Source of the DNA: JANNRW01 sp031401815
Lineage (GTDB): Bacteria; Desulfobacterota; Desulfuromonadia; Geobacterales; DSM-12255
Assembly: GCA_031401815.1 (NCBI GenBank)
Contig: JANNRW010000109.1
Coordinates: 1 to 45,332 of the forward strand
Length of the DNA: 45,332 nt
Direction: 5' to 3'
In this document: positions 16,001 to 24,044 of the stretch, piece by piece
How the letters are laid out: every line of letters starts with the position of its first letter
Numbering within the stretch: position 1 is the stretch's first letter
Translations under genes and position numbers: made by a program
The notes under the pieces: model-generated
Databases searched by the model: none
Seen by the model: the letters and a program-made list of their open reading frames with translations, nothing else
Told to the model about the DNA's origin: nothing

Positions 16001-19000
16001 TTCGGCCTCGGCATAATCCGGCTTAATCTCCAGCGCCCGGAGATAACTGGCTTCTGCCTGGGTCAAACAGCCCAGATCACTCAAGATGCCGCCCAGATTG
16101 CAATGAGCCTCGGTATAATCCGGCTTTAGCTCCAGAGCCCGGCGATAACTGGCTTCTGCCTCTTTGAGACGCCCCATTTCATAAAGGGTGGCACCAAGAT
16201 GGCAATGCGCCGGGGCATAATCAAATTTAAGTTCCAGTGCAGTACAGTAACAGGCTTCAGCCTCTTCAAGGCGCCTCTGATCCTTGAGGGTTTTGCCCAG
16301 GTTGCAATACCCTTCTGCGTAATCTGCTTTTATTGCCAGCGCCAGGCGGCAACTGGCTTCCGCTTCAGTCAGCCTGCCAAGCTCCGATAATACGCCCCCC
16401 AGATTGCTATGCGCTTCAGCGTAATCCGGCCTGAGTTCCAGTGCCTTGCGATAGCTGGCTTCTGCCTCTTCCGGACGCTCCTGATTCTTGAGACAGTTGC
16501 CAAGATTATTATATGCTTCCGCAAAACCCGTTTTCAGCTCAAGTGCCCGGCGGCAACTGGCTTCCGCTTCAGTCAGATGGCCAAGATCATTGAGAGTGTC
16601 ACCCAGATTGCTATGCGCCGTTGCATCCTCCGGCAGAAGCAATACCGCTCTTTGCATCGGCTCCAGAGAGTCAATCGTGCGTCCCTGTGTTTTGAGCGTT
16701 GCACCGAGCACTTTCCAGCCAAAAGCATCTCCCGGATACAGCCTTGTGAAGTCTTGCGCCAGAATTTCCGCCTCGCTGTATCGCCCCTGATTGAACAGCA
16801 AAACAAGTTCGTTTATTTCATCCCCTGTTGGTGCCACTCTGCTTTTTCCCTCTGAAAAAAGTGCCCCTCTTTTGCCTGACATCGATTCAAAGGCATCTTC
16901 AAGCGCCCTGGCCATCCCTTTTGCGTCGCACAATTGACTTTGAGCCATAAGCTCTCTCTGTTCAAATCGCAGACTTCTGCGACCTTCGACATCTCTTGCA
17001 AGCGCTGTGACTCTGGCAACGTACTCCTCTTCGTTCCGGGTGACCCATTCAGGCTTTCCCAGCGCCTTCAGAATAGTGGCTGTCATTCTGCCGCCCATCC
17101 AGTTGCCTTCCATCGCAACCATGGGAACACCCATCCAGAGTGCATCGAATGCTGTCGTGCCGCTGTTTAGCGGTATAGAGTCAAGAGCTATATCCAGCCG
17201 GTCATACAGGGCCATATGCGCATGCCAGTCAGGAATTCTTACGGCAAATTCAATCCGTTCATCACTGATGCCATGACTCGCAAGTTCGCGTCGTATCCGT
17301 TGTTGCATTGAGCTGTCTTCAGCATTGCGCCCTTTCAGCAGCAGTTTTGATTCCGGAATGGCATTCATCGTTTTGGCCCAAAGGCGGAGAGTCTCTTCAC
17401 GGACTTTGGCCAGATTGTTGAACGAGCCGAGCCATATGGTTCCATCTTGATCAGGTTGCCAGTTGCTGTCCGGAAGAGAGGTATCACCACGATAAGCAAG
17501 CCACAAACGGGGCAATCTCCATATCTTCTCGCTAAAATGCGTGTCGCAGAAGGGGGGCAGCAGCTCCTCATCTGCTATGAACCAATCCATTTCCGTTAAC
17601 CCGGTGGTGCCGTGATACCCTATGTAATGGCATTGAACCGGCGCTGCTCGATGTGCGAAAATTCCCAGCCTGCATCCGCTCATATGTGAGGTGGTATCGA
17701 TCAGAACATCGATCCTGTCGGCACGGATCTGATTCGCTGCCGCCAGGTCAGACAGCCCGAAAAGAGGTCTCAGTTCATCAGCAAGCGCCTTGATTCTCAT
17801 GGCGCGTGATTCGAATCTCGGTGAAGTCGGGTACAGATATATTTGAAATCCGGAGCGATCAATATTCTCAAGTAATGGCTCAAGAAACTCAGCTACTGCA
17901 TGCTGACCGATCTCGGCTGATACAAAACCAACCCTTAACTTTCCTCCTTTGAGCAGTCTGCTCTCAAATGCATCAGGTGATAAAGCCAGGTTACGTGCAG
18001 CAGTACGCTCTGTTTCACTGAGAACCGTCTTTTCCCACTTGATAGCCAGATCATGTTCTGCTTCCGGAGATATTTTCCGGGTAAATGCGTACAGATAAAG
18101 CAGATTACTATGCGCATCCGCCAAATCAGGCCTGAGTTCCAGCGCACGAAGGTAACCGGCTTCGGCCTCCTCAAGGCGATCCAGCGCCTTGAGAGTATTA
18201 CCCAGATTACTGTATGCTTCGGCATAATCCGGCTTGAGCTCCAGCGCACGCAGAAAACTGGCTTCCGCCTCATTCAGGCGGGACATGTCTTTAAGAGTGA
18301 TGCCCAGATTGTTATAAGCTTCAGCGTAATCCGGTCTTAAGTTCAGTGCACGAAGGTAACAGGCTTTTGCCTCTTCCATTCGTCCCATCTCCCTCAAGGT
18401 ATTACCCAGATTGTTATCTGCCTCTGCATAATCAGAGTTGAGCTCCAGCGCACGGCGATAACTGGTTTCTGCCTTTTCGAAAAGACCCAGTTTATTAAAA
18501 GTGTTGCCAAGATTGTTATGTGCCTCTGCGTAATCCGGATTAATCTCCAGCGCTCGGCAGTAACTGGCTTTTGCTTCAGGAAACCGGCCAAGATCATTCA
18601 AGATGTTGCCAAGATTGCAATGTGCCTCGGGAAAATCCGGCTTTATCTCCAGAGCCTTGCGATAAGCGGCCTCTGCTTCTTCCAGGCGGTTCAGTCTGTA
18701 AAGGAGGGTTCCAAGGCTGCAAAAAGCATTCGCATGAGTCGGCTTTAGTTCAACTACATGGCGATAGCTGGCTTCAGCCTCAGCCATACGCCCCTGATCC
18801 TGTAAAGTTCTGCCCAGATTGTAATGCCAGTCAGGACAATCCGGCTTGAGCTCCAATGCCTTGCGATAACTGGCTTCTGCCTCTTCCGGACGTTCCTGAT
18901 TTTTCAGGATATTGCCAAGATTATTATATGCTTCAGCAAAATCCGGTTTCAGCTCCAGCGCCCGGCGGCAACTGGTTTCTGCCTCCTTCAATCGCCCCAG

Positions 19001-19279
19001 ATCATTGAGAGTATCACTCAGATTGCTATGCGCGGTTGCGTCACCGGGAGCCAGTGTTGCCGCCTTCAGCATCGGCTCCAGAGAGTCCGGAGTACGCCCC
19101 TGTAATTTGAGTACCACCCCGAGTACCTTCCAGCCAAAACCATGCTTTGGAAAACGCCTCGTCATTTTTTGAGCAAGGTTTTCTGCCTCTTCATAGCGGG
19201 ACTGATTACACAATGTTACCAATTGTGCAATTTCTGTGGAAGAGGGTGCTGAAATTGGTCGAGTCGAAGTTTTATTCAT
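10040..19279 (-). CDS. Giant protein with four [TPR array + GT41/SPINDLY glycosyltransferase] modules
   Basis: The 3079-residue cytoplasmic protein (no signal or membrane segment) is four modules in a row. Approximate ranges: TPR 12-400 / GT 445-805; TPR 816-1190 / GT 1240-1605; TPR 1633-1925 / GT 1965-2320; TPR 2348-2660 / GT 2708-3075. About 39 34-residue TPRs are present (consensus NLGNTLKDLGRLEEAEASYR). Each GT41 domain keeps the histidine aligned with OGT His498 (GQHAV or R[N/D]HAL) and the lysine aligned with OGT Lys842 (SFNNLAK or SFNRPSK). Modules 1 and 3 are one subtype (DTTSHMSGCRL), modules 2 and 4 another (DLSGHTS[N/K]NRL), so the gene looks like a duplicated A-B pair. Known GT41 enzymes transfer GlcNAc or fucose to Ser/Thr of proteins; donor and target here are unknown. 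The start overlaps the upstream stop (ATGAATAA). Confidence 0.88.
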   Translation of the reverse strand: MNKTSTRPISAPSSTEIAQLVTLCNQSRYEEAENLAQKMTRRFPKHGFGWKVLGVVLKLQGRTPDSLEPMLKAATLAPGDATAHSNLSDTLNDLGRLKEAETSCRRALELKPDFAEAYNNLGNILKNQERPEEAEASYRKALELKPDCPDWHYNLGRTLQDQGRMAEAEASYRHVVELKPTHANAFCSLGTLLYRLNRLEEAEAAYRKALEIKPDFPEAHCNLGNILNDLGRFPEAKASYCRALEINPDYAEAHNNLGNTFNKLGLFEKAETSYRRALELNSDYAEADNNLGNTLREMGRMEEAKACYLRALNLRPDYAEAYNNLGITLKDMSRLNEAEASFLRALELKPDYAEAYSNLGNTLKALDRLEEAEAGYLRALELRPDLADAHSNLLYLYAFTRKISPEAEHDLAIKWEKTVLSETERTAARNLALSPDAFESRLLKGGKLRVGFVSAEIGQHAVAEFLEPLLENIDRSGFQIYLYPTSPRFESRAMRIKALADELRPLFGLSDLAAANQIRADRIDVLIDTTSHMSGCRLGIFAHRAAPVQCHYIGYHGTTGLTEMDWFIADEELLPPFCDTHFSEKIWRLPRLWLAYRGDTSLPDSNWQPDQDGTIWLGSFNNLAKVREETLRLWAKTMNAIPESKLLLKGRNAEDSSMQQRIRRELASHGISDERIEFAVRIPDWHAHMALYDRLDIALDSIPLNSGTTAFDALWMGVPMVAMEGNWMGGRMTATILKALGKPEWVTRNEEEYVARVTALARDVEGRRSLRFEQRELMAQSQLCDAKGMARALEDAFESMSGKRGALFSEGKSRVAPTGDEINELVLLFNQGRYSEAEILAQDFTRLYPGDAFGWKVLGATLKTQGRTIDSLEPMQRAVLLLPEDATAHSNLGDTLNDLGHLTEAEASCRRALELKTGFAEAYNNLGNCLKNQERPEEAEASYRKALELRPDYAEAHSNLGGVLSELGRLTEAEASCRLALAIKADYAEGYCNLGKTLKDQRRLEEAEACYCTALELKFDYAPAHCHLGATLYEMGRLKEAEASYRRALELKPDYTEAHCNLGGILSDLGCLTQAEASYLRALEIKPDYAEAENNLGNTLYKLGYLGKAEACYRRALEIKPDYPEVFNNLGITLKDLNRLVEAEASYRKALELKPDYAEAFSNLGNTLQDLTQLEAAAECYRSALRINPDYASAHSNLLFSLAHNSTVDAAMLFHEHYRFGERFEASFRANYPVHTNSKNPDRTLRIGFVSGDFRNHALAFFIEPVLVHLSGCPGLSLFAYYNHYIEDTVTKRMSGYFTKWHFIVGSSDAAVDEMIRADSIDILIDLSGHTSNNRLLTFARKPAPLQASWMGYPGTTGLKGMDYYLADRYFLPEEGFWGQFTEKILSLPASAPFMPSEEAPEVNVLPALSNGYLTFGSFNRPSKLSHSVIASWAQLLRLLPSSVLVLGSIPQDGHTAMIDLFSEEGIEPERLSFKPRCSMAEYLALHHQVDICLDTFPYNGGTTTCHAIWMGVPTLTISGNTPASRQGATLLSHLGLEGFIARDTDDFLQKGLNWANDLEALALIRSALRERFSNSALARPELIAMGLARGFRIMWQRWCDGLPPAHLDLGDYQKILECSQKQELLAEKVSAPFEDEISRLLALFSQGDYVAAEALARSLTERFPEHGFGWKCLGVILKSLGQTRGSLVPMQKAALLLPEDAEAHCNLSVVLNDLERPYEAETSCRRALELKPDYLEAYNNLGHSLKKQGKMEEAEKSYRRALEINPDYAEADYNLGTTLKEMGRLAEAEGFFREALRLRPDYAHAHCNLGATLDELGHLEKAEACYRRALELNPDYLLVHSNLGGTLHKMGRMAEAEASFIRALELNPDYAEAHCNLGNTLKALDRLEEAKACYLRALELKPDLAEAYSNLLYLYAFTRIVSPEEERDLAVKWEKTVLTEAERTAAHNRALSIDAFESRPGKGRKLRIGFVSAEIGQHAVAEFLEPLLENMDRSSFKIYLYPTTPRFEPRALRIKALADELRPLFGLSDLVAANQIRADRIDVLIDTTSHMSGCRLGIFAHRAAPVQCHYIGYHGTTGLTEMDWFIADNELLPPFCDTHFREKIWRLPRLRLAYRGDTSLPNSNWQPGKDGTIWLGSFNNLAKVREATLSLWARAMNAIPGSKLLLKDKKAADLSVQQRIYRELRHHGIADERVEFIARVPDWHAHMTLYDRLDIALDPVPLNSETTAFDALWMGVPMVAIEGDWMGGRMTSTILKALGKPEWVARDEDEYVAKVALLARDINGRAILRPLQRELMAQSQLCDGKGLAQTLKGAFEAMFDHWRERAEEYQKGVAGEVTEDQDLHLTEPSPDEIREVVTLFESGRFSEAETLALDLTGRFSEHGFGWKVLGAVFKSQGRSEDALEPMQRAVLLLPEDAGAHSNLADTLNDLGRLPEAEASCRRALELKPDFAEALSNLGNNLFGQGRLDEAEAYFRRALDVKPDYPEADNNLGNTLKGLYRLEEAEASFLRALQLKPDYAQAYSNLGATYCEMGRLKIAEESCRRALEIKPDYPEAHNNLGNTLKGLYRLEEAEASFLRAIQLKPDYAQAYSNLGATYYEMDRLKIAEESYRRALEIKPDYAEAYSNLGNTLIDMARPEEAETCFRQALELKPDYAVAYSNLLYCLIHNKEVDPERLFSNYSEFGEQFEPPFLANYQQHTNSRNPDRSLRIGFVSGDFRDHALAYFIEPVLVHLSGYPQLSLHAYCNNVIEDIVTERLRGYFAQWHLVAGLSDAALDEKIRADSIDILIDLSGHTSKNRLLTFARKPAPVQASWMGFPATTGLKAMDYYLADRYFLPDKGFWAQFTEKVLFLPASAPFTPYKEAPSVNELPGINNGYITFGSFNRQNKLSHSVIVQWAQLLRALPDSGIVLGSIPQDGYDTLIYWFSQEGIKRERLSFKPRCSIAEYLALHHQVDICLDTFPYNGGTTTCHAIWMGVPTLTIAGNTPASRQGATLLSHLGLEGFVAKNAEDFVRKGENWANDLEALARIRSGLRERFSESAMGQPELIARGLERALRMMWQRWCDGLPPAQLDLSDNKT
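11431..11840. repeat. 204-bp tandem duplication (two TPRs) inside the fourth TPR array
   Basis: Two consecutive copies of a two-TPR unit (2 x 102 bp) are nearly identical in DNA. For example, AATCCGGTTTAAGCTGAA occurs at 11521 and again at 11725, exactly 204 bp apart, and GGTAAAGCCCCTTAAGGGTG also recurs. In protein both copies read LYRLEEAEASFLRA, then YAQAYSNLGATY, then RLKIAEES. The near identity implies a recent slip or unequal crossover in the array. Confidence 0.85.
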
Positions 19280-22200
19280 TTTGATGAAGCCCTTGTCTGT
19301 TTTTCAGCTTCAGTACCGACTTTTCACGCCAGATCCCCCAGAGCGCCTCTTCGAAATTTCGGGCAAAGCGGGGAGCATCAAAGAGCGGAGAAGTCAGCAC
19401 CTGATGGCGCAAATTTGATCGGAGTACTGCAAGTTTTACAGGATCACCGGCAAGCTTGATGGCTTTGGCAATGTAATCCGTTTCACTTACAGCTACCCAT
19501 TCATTTAGCCTCGCAGCCGTCAGCAGACTCGCCCCCTGTCGTGAAATCAGACTGTCACCGGCCAGAGTAAGAGTTGGCACCCCCATCCATAAAGCTTCGC
19601 AAGTCGTAGTCCCCCCGGAAAAGGGAAATGTGTCGAGTATCAGATCTACTTCTGCGTGAGAAGCCAGATAATCCTTGCGCGGCATGCTCCCGTGGAGCGA
19701 CACACGTGATGAATCGATCCCATGTTGCTGCAATCGCTGGACAAGTTGCTTAACTGCTCCGGAATCATCCAGTTGTCTGTTTTGCAGCCGAAGGATGGCA
19801 TCGGGCAACGCGCGGAGTATTTCTCCCCAGGCTGCCAGCACCCTGTCTCCGACCTTGGACATATTCTGGAAAGATCCATAAGTAATATGGCCGGATTGTA
19901 AAGCAGGTAAATCATTTACAGATATATCAAATTCCGGGTGGGAAAAACAGAGCCGCGTTTCAGGTAAATACCATACCTTTTCGGTGAACTGCGCTTCTAA
20001 CCCCTTCGGCACCCCTGCTTCGTCAGCCAGAAAATAATCCATTTCCGCCAGACCGGTGGTGGCAAAATAACCGAGCCAACTTACCTGCACCGGAGCCGGT
20101 TTCCGTGCGAAAACCGGCAGTCTGTTATTGGCAGTATGTCCGGAAAGATCAATCAGCAGATGTACGCCATCTTGATGAATCAGACTGGCAGCGGCTTCAT
20201 CGCCAAGGCCAACCAGTGATTTCCATGCTGAAAAGTACGGTTTTATACGCTCAGTGAGCGCGTCCCCTCTGTTTAAAGTGGGGTAGGCGATAAGCTCTAT
20301 CCGGGATTGGTCAATAGCTCCAAGCAGGCTTTCAAGAAAATAACCAACCGGATGATTTCCAAAGTCTCCGGACACCATGCCAACACGCAGGCGCTTTGGA
20401 TCTGGGTCACAGCGCCAGGAGGAAAATCGCGAACCAACCTTCCTGTCAACCAATTGTCCATAACGTCTTGTTTCCTCAAGAAGATACGAAGAAGAGTAGC
20501 CATCAGCGTAATTCAGGGTCAACAGCAGGTTGCTATAGGCATCAGCATAATCCGGCTCTATCTCGACTGCACGACGGTAGCTGGCTTCCGCCTCTTTCAA
20601 TTTTCCCAGATCCTTGAGGGTTTTACCCAGATTGTTATACGCTCCGGCGAAATTCGGGTTGATCTCCAGCGCCCTGCGACAACTGGCTTCAGCTTCGTTC
20701 AGGCGACCCAGGTCCTGAAGGGTTTTACCGAGGTTGCTGTGAGCTTCGGCAATATGAGGATTTAATTCTTTCGCTCTGAGATAGCTTGCTTCCGCTTCTT
20801 CCAAGCGACCCAGATAGTTAAGAGTGTTGCCCAAAGTGGTATGCGCCTCAGCAAAGTCCGGATATATTTCCAGTGTCTGCCGACAGCAGGCTTCTGCTTC
20901 TGCCAGACGTCCAATCAGTGAAAGTGTTAGTGCCAGGTTGTAATGTGCTTCGGCATAGTCCGGCCTGAGCTCCAGCGCCCTTCGGTAATTTGCTTCTGCT
21001 TCCTCAAAACGACACAGTTCATTGAAAATGGCTCCCAGGTTACTATACGCCTCAGCATAATCAGGCTTAATCTCCAAAGCCTTGCAGTAGGCGGCTTCAG
21101 CCTCAGTCAGACGACCGAGTGAATGGAGGGTTTTGCCCAGATTGTAATATGCTTCAGCAAAATCCGGCCTGATCTCCACAGCATGGCGAAAACAGGCTTC
21201 TGCCTCCTCCAGTCGGCTCAGAACATAAAGAGTAGCGCCCAGATTATTGTGCGCTTGCACATAACCCGGATTTATCTCTAGAGCACGGCGGTAACTGGCT
21301 ATAGCCTCTTCAAGCCGACCAAGGCAATTGAGCGTAGCACCCAGATTGTCATGCGCCTGAACATCATCTGGTGAAAGAGCTACAGCTTTTTGCAATGCCT
21401 CCAATGACTCCATGGCGCAACCCTGTGATCTTAAGACCACTCCGAGTACCTTCCAGGCAAATCCATGCTGAGGAAAACGCTCTGTTAATTGCCGTGCAAA
21501 GGTTTCCGCTTCGCTATATCGACTCTGGTTAAGCAGAGCCACCATTTCGTTAATTTCTTCATCTGTCGGTTCAGGCGACGGGAAATCCAGTGTCCCCCCT
21601 TCGTTAAGTTCAAGATTCATTTGATAGGGACTCACATCCAACTGTACCGGAGGAAGATCCTGACACCAACGCTGCCACATGATGCGGAAAGCACGCTCAA
21701 GACCTTCGGCTATCAGCACGGGCTGACCCAATGCAGACTGATCAAATCGCTGCCGCAGGCTAGAGCGTATATTGGCAAGTGATTCAAGTTCTTTCGCCCA
21801 ATACAGCCCCTTTCTGACAAAATCTTCCGTATCCCGTGCTACAAAGCTTTCAAGCCCGACATTGCCCAGAATTGCAGCTCCTGTCATGCCAGGGGGTGTA
21901 CTCCCGGCAATAGTCAATGTCGGCACCCCCATCCACAGTGCATGGCAGGTTGTAGTCCCCCCATTGAAAGGCAATGTGTCGAGACAAATGTCCACCTGAT
22001 GATGTAGTCCCAGATAATCTTCCATGCTGCAAAGCGGTTTAAAGCTCATCCGAGCCTGTTCGATACCCTCCTTTGCAAACCAGTCAATCAAAGTATCATG
22101 TCCATCCTGTGGTACTGCTCCCAGCACTATTCTGGAGTCAGGCAAGGCACGAAGGAGTCGTGCCCAAATCGTGATTACCGAGGGGCTTAGTTTACAAGAA

Positions 22201-24044
22201 CGATTGAAACTGCCAAATGTCATATACCCATTTTTTATAACTGGCAGTTCATTAACTGAAGGAGCCTCTTTAAAAGGTACAAAAGGAGCAGAAGCAGGCA
22301 AAAACACGATTTTTTCAGTGAATTGTGCCCAATATGTTTCATCCGGTAAAAAATACCGATCAGCCAGATAATAGTCCATTGCGCGCAGCCCTGTAGTCGC
22401 AGGAAAGCCCATCCAACTGGCTTGTACCGGTGCAGGTTTTCTGGCAAAGGTCAAAAGGCGATTCCCGGCAGTGTGCCCTGAAAGATCAATCAAAATGTCA
22501 ATGCTGTCAGCGCGGATTTTTTCATCAAGTGCTGCGTCGCTAAGTCCAACAATTAAATGCCATTCAGCAAAATAATTCCGTAAACGTACAGTGACAGGGT
22601 CTTCAATAACATGATTTGAATAGGCGTGAAGAGATAATTTGGGATGGGTTGATAAATGAACCAGCACAGGTTCGATAAAGTATGACATTGCATGATCACG
22701 CAGATCCGCAGAGACAAAGCCAATCCGCAAAGAGCGTACGGGGTTTCGCAAATTGGTGTGTTCTGGATATTTGAAGCGGAAAGGGGACTCAAATTGCTCG
22801 CCAAATCGGCAGTAATTGTAAAATAACTTTTCAGCATCAACTGTAAAGTTGTGAGTGAGACAGAATAGAAGATTGTTATACAAATCAGCGTGATCAGGTC
22901 TTATCTCCAGGGCACTTCGATAACAAGCTTCTGCTTCCTGTAAACGAGACAGATCCTTGAGAATATTGCCCAGATTGCTATACGCTTCCACGTATTCCGG
23001 GTTAATCTCCAACGCCCTGCGGTAGCTTGCTTCAGCTTCCTTCAACCGCCTCATATCTTTAAGAGTGTTGCCCATATTGTAGTGCGCTTCTGCGTAATCC
23101 GGCTTGATCTCCAGCGCCCGGCGACAACTTGATTCTGACTCGTTCAGGCGACCCATATCACAGAGGATTTTACCCAGATTGCTATGCGCTTCAGCAATAT
23201 CCGGATTTAATTGAATCGCCCGTCTATAGGATGCTTCCGCTTCCTCCAGACGACCCAGATAGTTCAGAGTATTGCCGAGAGTAATATGCGCCTCAACATA
23301 GTTCGGATTGAATTCCAAAGCCCGCCGACAGCAGGCTTCTGTTTCTGCCAGACGTCCAATCACGGAAAGTGTTATGGCCAGATTGTAATGAGCTTCGGCA
23401 TAGTCCGGCCTGATCTCCAGCACCCGTCGATAAGTTGCTTCTGCTTCCTCAAAACGACCCAGATGATTCAAAATTACACCAAGATTACTATAAGCTTCAG
23501 CATAGGTTGGATTAATCTCCAAAACCTTGCAGTAGGCGGCTTCAGCCTCAGTCAGACGACCGAGTGAATGGAGGGTTTTGCCCAGATTGTAAAATGCTTC
23601 AGCAAAATCCGGCCTGATCTCCACCGCACGGCGGAAACTGGCTTCTGACTCCTCAAACCGGCCCAGATTATAAAGGACACCTCCCAGATTATTGTGCGCT
23701 TGCTCATAATCAGGATTGATATCCAGTGCCCGATTGTAACTGGCTCCCGCTTCCTCAAGCCGTCCCAGATCACCAAGCGTAGCACCCAGGTTGTTATGCG
23801 CCTGAACGTCATCTGGCGTCAAAGTTACCGCTTTTTCCAAAGACGTCAGGGATTTCTCCAGCTCACCCTGTAACTTGAATATCGTCCCGAGTACCTTCCA
23901 GGCAAAACCATGCAGGGGAAAACGCTCTGTTAATTGCCGTGCAAAGGTTTCCGCTTCGCTGAAACTGCCTTGATAAAGAAGTGCAAGCAAGTCGTTGATT
24001 TCATCCAGTGAAGGTGTGGAGTTGTTGTCGCTGGAAGTTGTCAT
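19272..24044 (-). CDS. Giant protein with two [TPR array + GT41/SPINDLY glycosyltransferase] modules
   Basis: The 1590-residue protein has two modules: TPR about 5-400 / GT 436-805, then TPR 823-1170 / GT 1214-1575, with about 21 TPRs in all. Each module opens with the local entry motif (DEIN.L.ALL...SEAETFARQLTERFP.HGFAWKVLG). The first GT is the DLSGHTAGNRL subtype with RDHAM and SFNRSCK. The second is a different subtype with GNHPVGYF, SFQNMSK and DTFPFSGGTTTCEALW, closest to ordinary stand-alone bacterial SPINDLY enzymes. The first GT lacks the usual ASRQGA stretch and reads PPGMTGAAIL instead, so its donor pocket may differ. The start overlaps the upstream giant gene by ATGA and the stop overlaps the next start by 8 bp, so the three are almost certainly translated from one mRNA. 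Confidence 0.88.
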   Translation of the reverse strand: MTTSSDNNSTPSLDEINDLLALLYQGSFSEAETFARQLTERFPLHGFAWKVLGTIFKLQGELEKSLTSLEKAVTLTPDDVQAHNNLGATLGDLGRLEEAGASYNRALDINPDYEQAHNNLGGVLYNLGRFEESEASFRRAVEIRPDFAEAFYNLGKTLHSLGRLTEAEAAYCKVLEINPTYAEAYSNLGVILNHLGRFEEAEATYRRVLEIRPDYAEAHYNLAITLSVIGRLAETEACCRRALEFNPNYVEAHITLGNTLNYLGRLEEAEASYRRAIQLNPDIAEAHSNLGKILCDMGRLNESESSCRRALEIKPDYAEAHYNMGNTLKDMRRLKEAEASYRRALEINPEYVEAYSNLGNILKDLSRLQEAEACYRSALEIRPDHADLYNNLLFCLTHNFTVDAEKLFYNYCRFGEQFESPFRFKYPEHTNLRNPVRSLRIGFVSADLRDHAMSYFIEPVLVHLSTHPKLSLHAYSNHVIEDPVTVRLRNYFAEWHLIVGLSDAALDEKIRADSIDILIDLSGHTAGNRLLTFARKPAPVQASWMGFPATTGLRAMDYYLADRYFLPDETYWAQFTEKIVFLPASAPFVPFKEAPSVNELPVIKNGYMTFGSFNRSCKLSPSVITIWARLLRALPDSRIVLGAVPQDGHDTLIDWFAKEGIEQARMSFKPLCSMEDYLGLHHQVDICLDTLPFNGGTTTCHALWMGVPTLTIAGSTPPGMTGAAILGNVGLESFVARDTEDFVRKGLYWAKELESLANIRSSLRQRFDQSALGQPVLIAEGLERAFRIMWQRWCQDLPPVQLDVSPYQMNLELNEGGTLDFPSPEPTDEEINEMVALLNQSRYSEAETFARQLTERFPQHGFAWKVLGVVLRSQGCAMESLEALQKAVALSPDDVQAHDNLGATLNCLGRLEEAIASYRRALEINPGYVQAHNNLGATLYVLSRLEEAEACFRHAVEIRPDFAEAYYNLGKTLHSLGRLTEAEAAYCKALEIKPDYAEAYSNLGAIFNELCRFEEAEANYRRALELRPDYAEAHYNLALTLSLIGRLAEAEACCRQTLEIYPDFAEAHTTLGNTLNYLGRLEEAEASYLRAKELNPHIAEAHSNLGKTLQDLGRLNEAEASCRRALEINPNFAGAYNNLGKTLKDLGKLKEAEASYRRAVEIEPDYADAYSNLLLTLNYADGYSSSYLLEETRRYGQLVDRKVGSRFSSWRCDPDPKRLRVGMVSGDFGNHPVGYFLESLLGAIDQSRIELIAYPTLNRGDALTERIKPYFSAWKSLVGLGDEAAASLIHQDGVHLLIDLSGHTANNRLPVFARKPAPVQVSWLGYFATTGLAEMDYFLADEAGVPKGLEAQFTEKVWYLPETRLCFSHPEFDISVNDLPALQSGHITYGSFQNMSKVGDRVLAAWGEILRALPDAILRLQNRQLDDSGAVKQLVQRLQQHGIDSSRVSLHGSMPRKDYLASHAEVDLILDTFPFSGGTTTCEALWMGVPTLTLAGDSLISRQGASLLTAARLNEWVAVSETDYIAKAIKLAGDPVKLAVLRSNLRHQVLTSPLFDAPRFARNFEEALWGIWREKSVLKLKNRQGLHQNE

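Noticed and set aside
10040..19279. Very long genes suggesting a non-ribosomal peptide or polyketide synthase
   Set aside because: No condensation, adenylation, ketosynthase or carrier motifs are present; all of it is TPR and GT41 sequence.
19272..24044. The possibility that the three giant genes are one gene broken by frameshifts
   Set aside because: Each gene has an ATG at the overlap (ATGA, ATGAATAA) and each starts with a fresh N-terminus before the module entry motif, so they are separate coupled genes.
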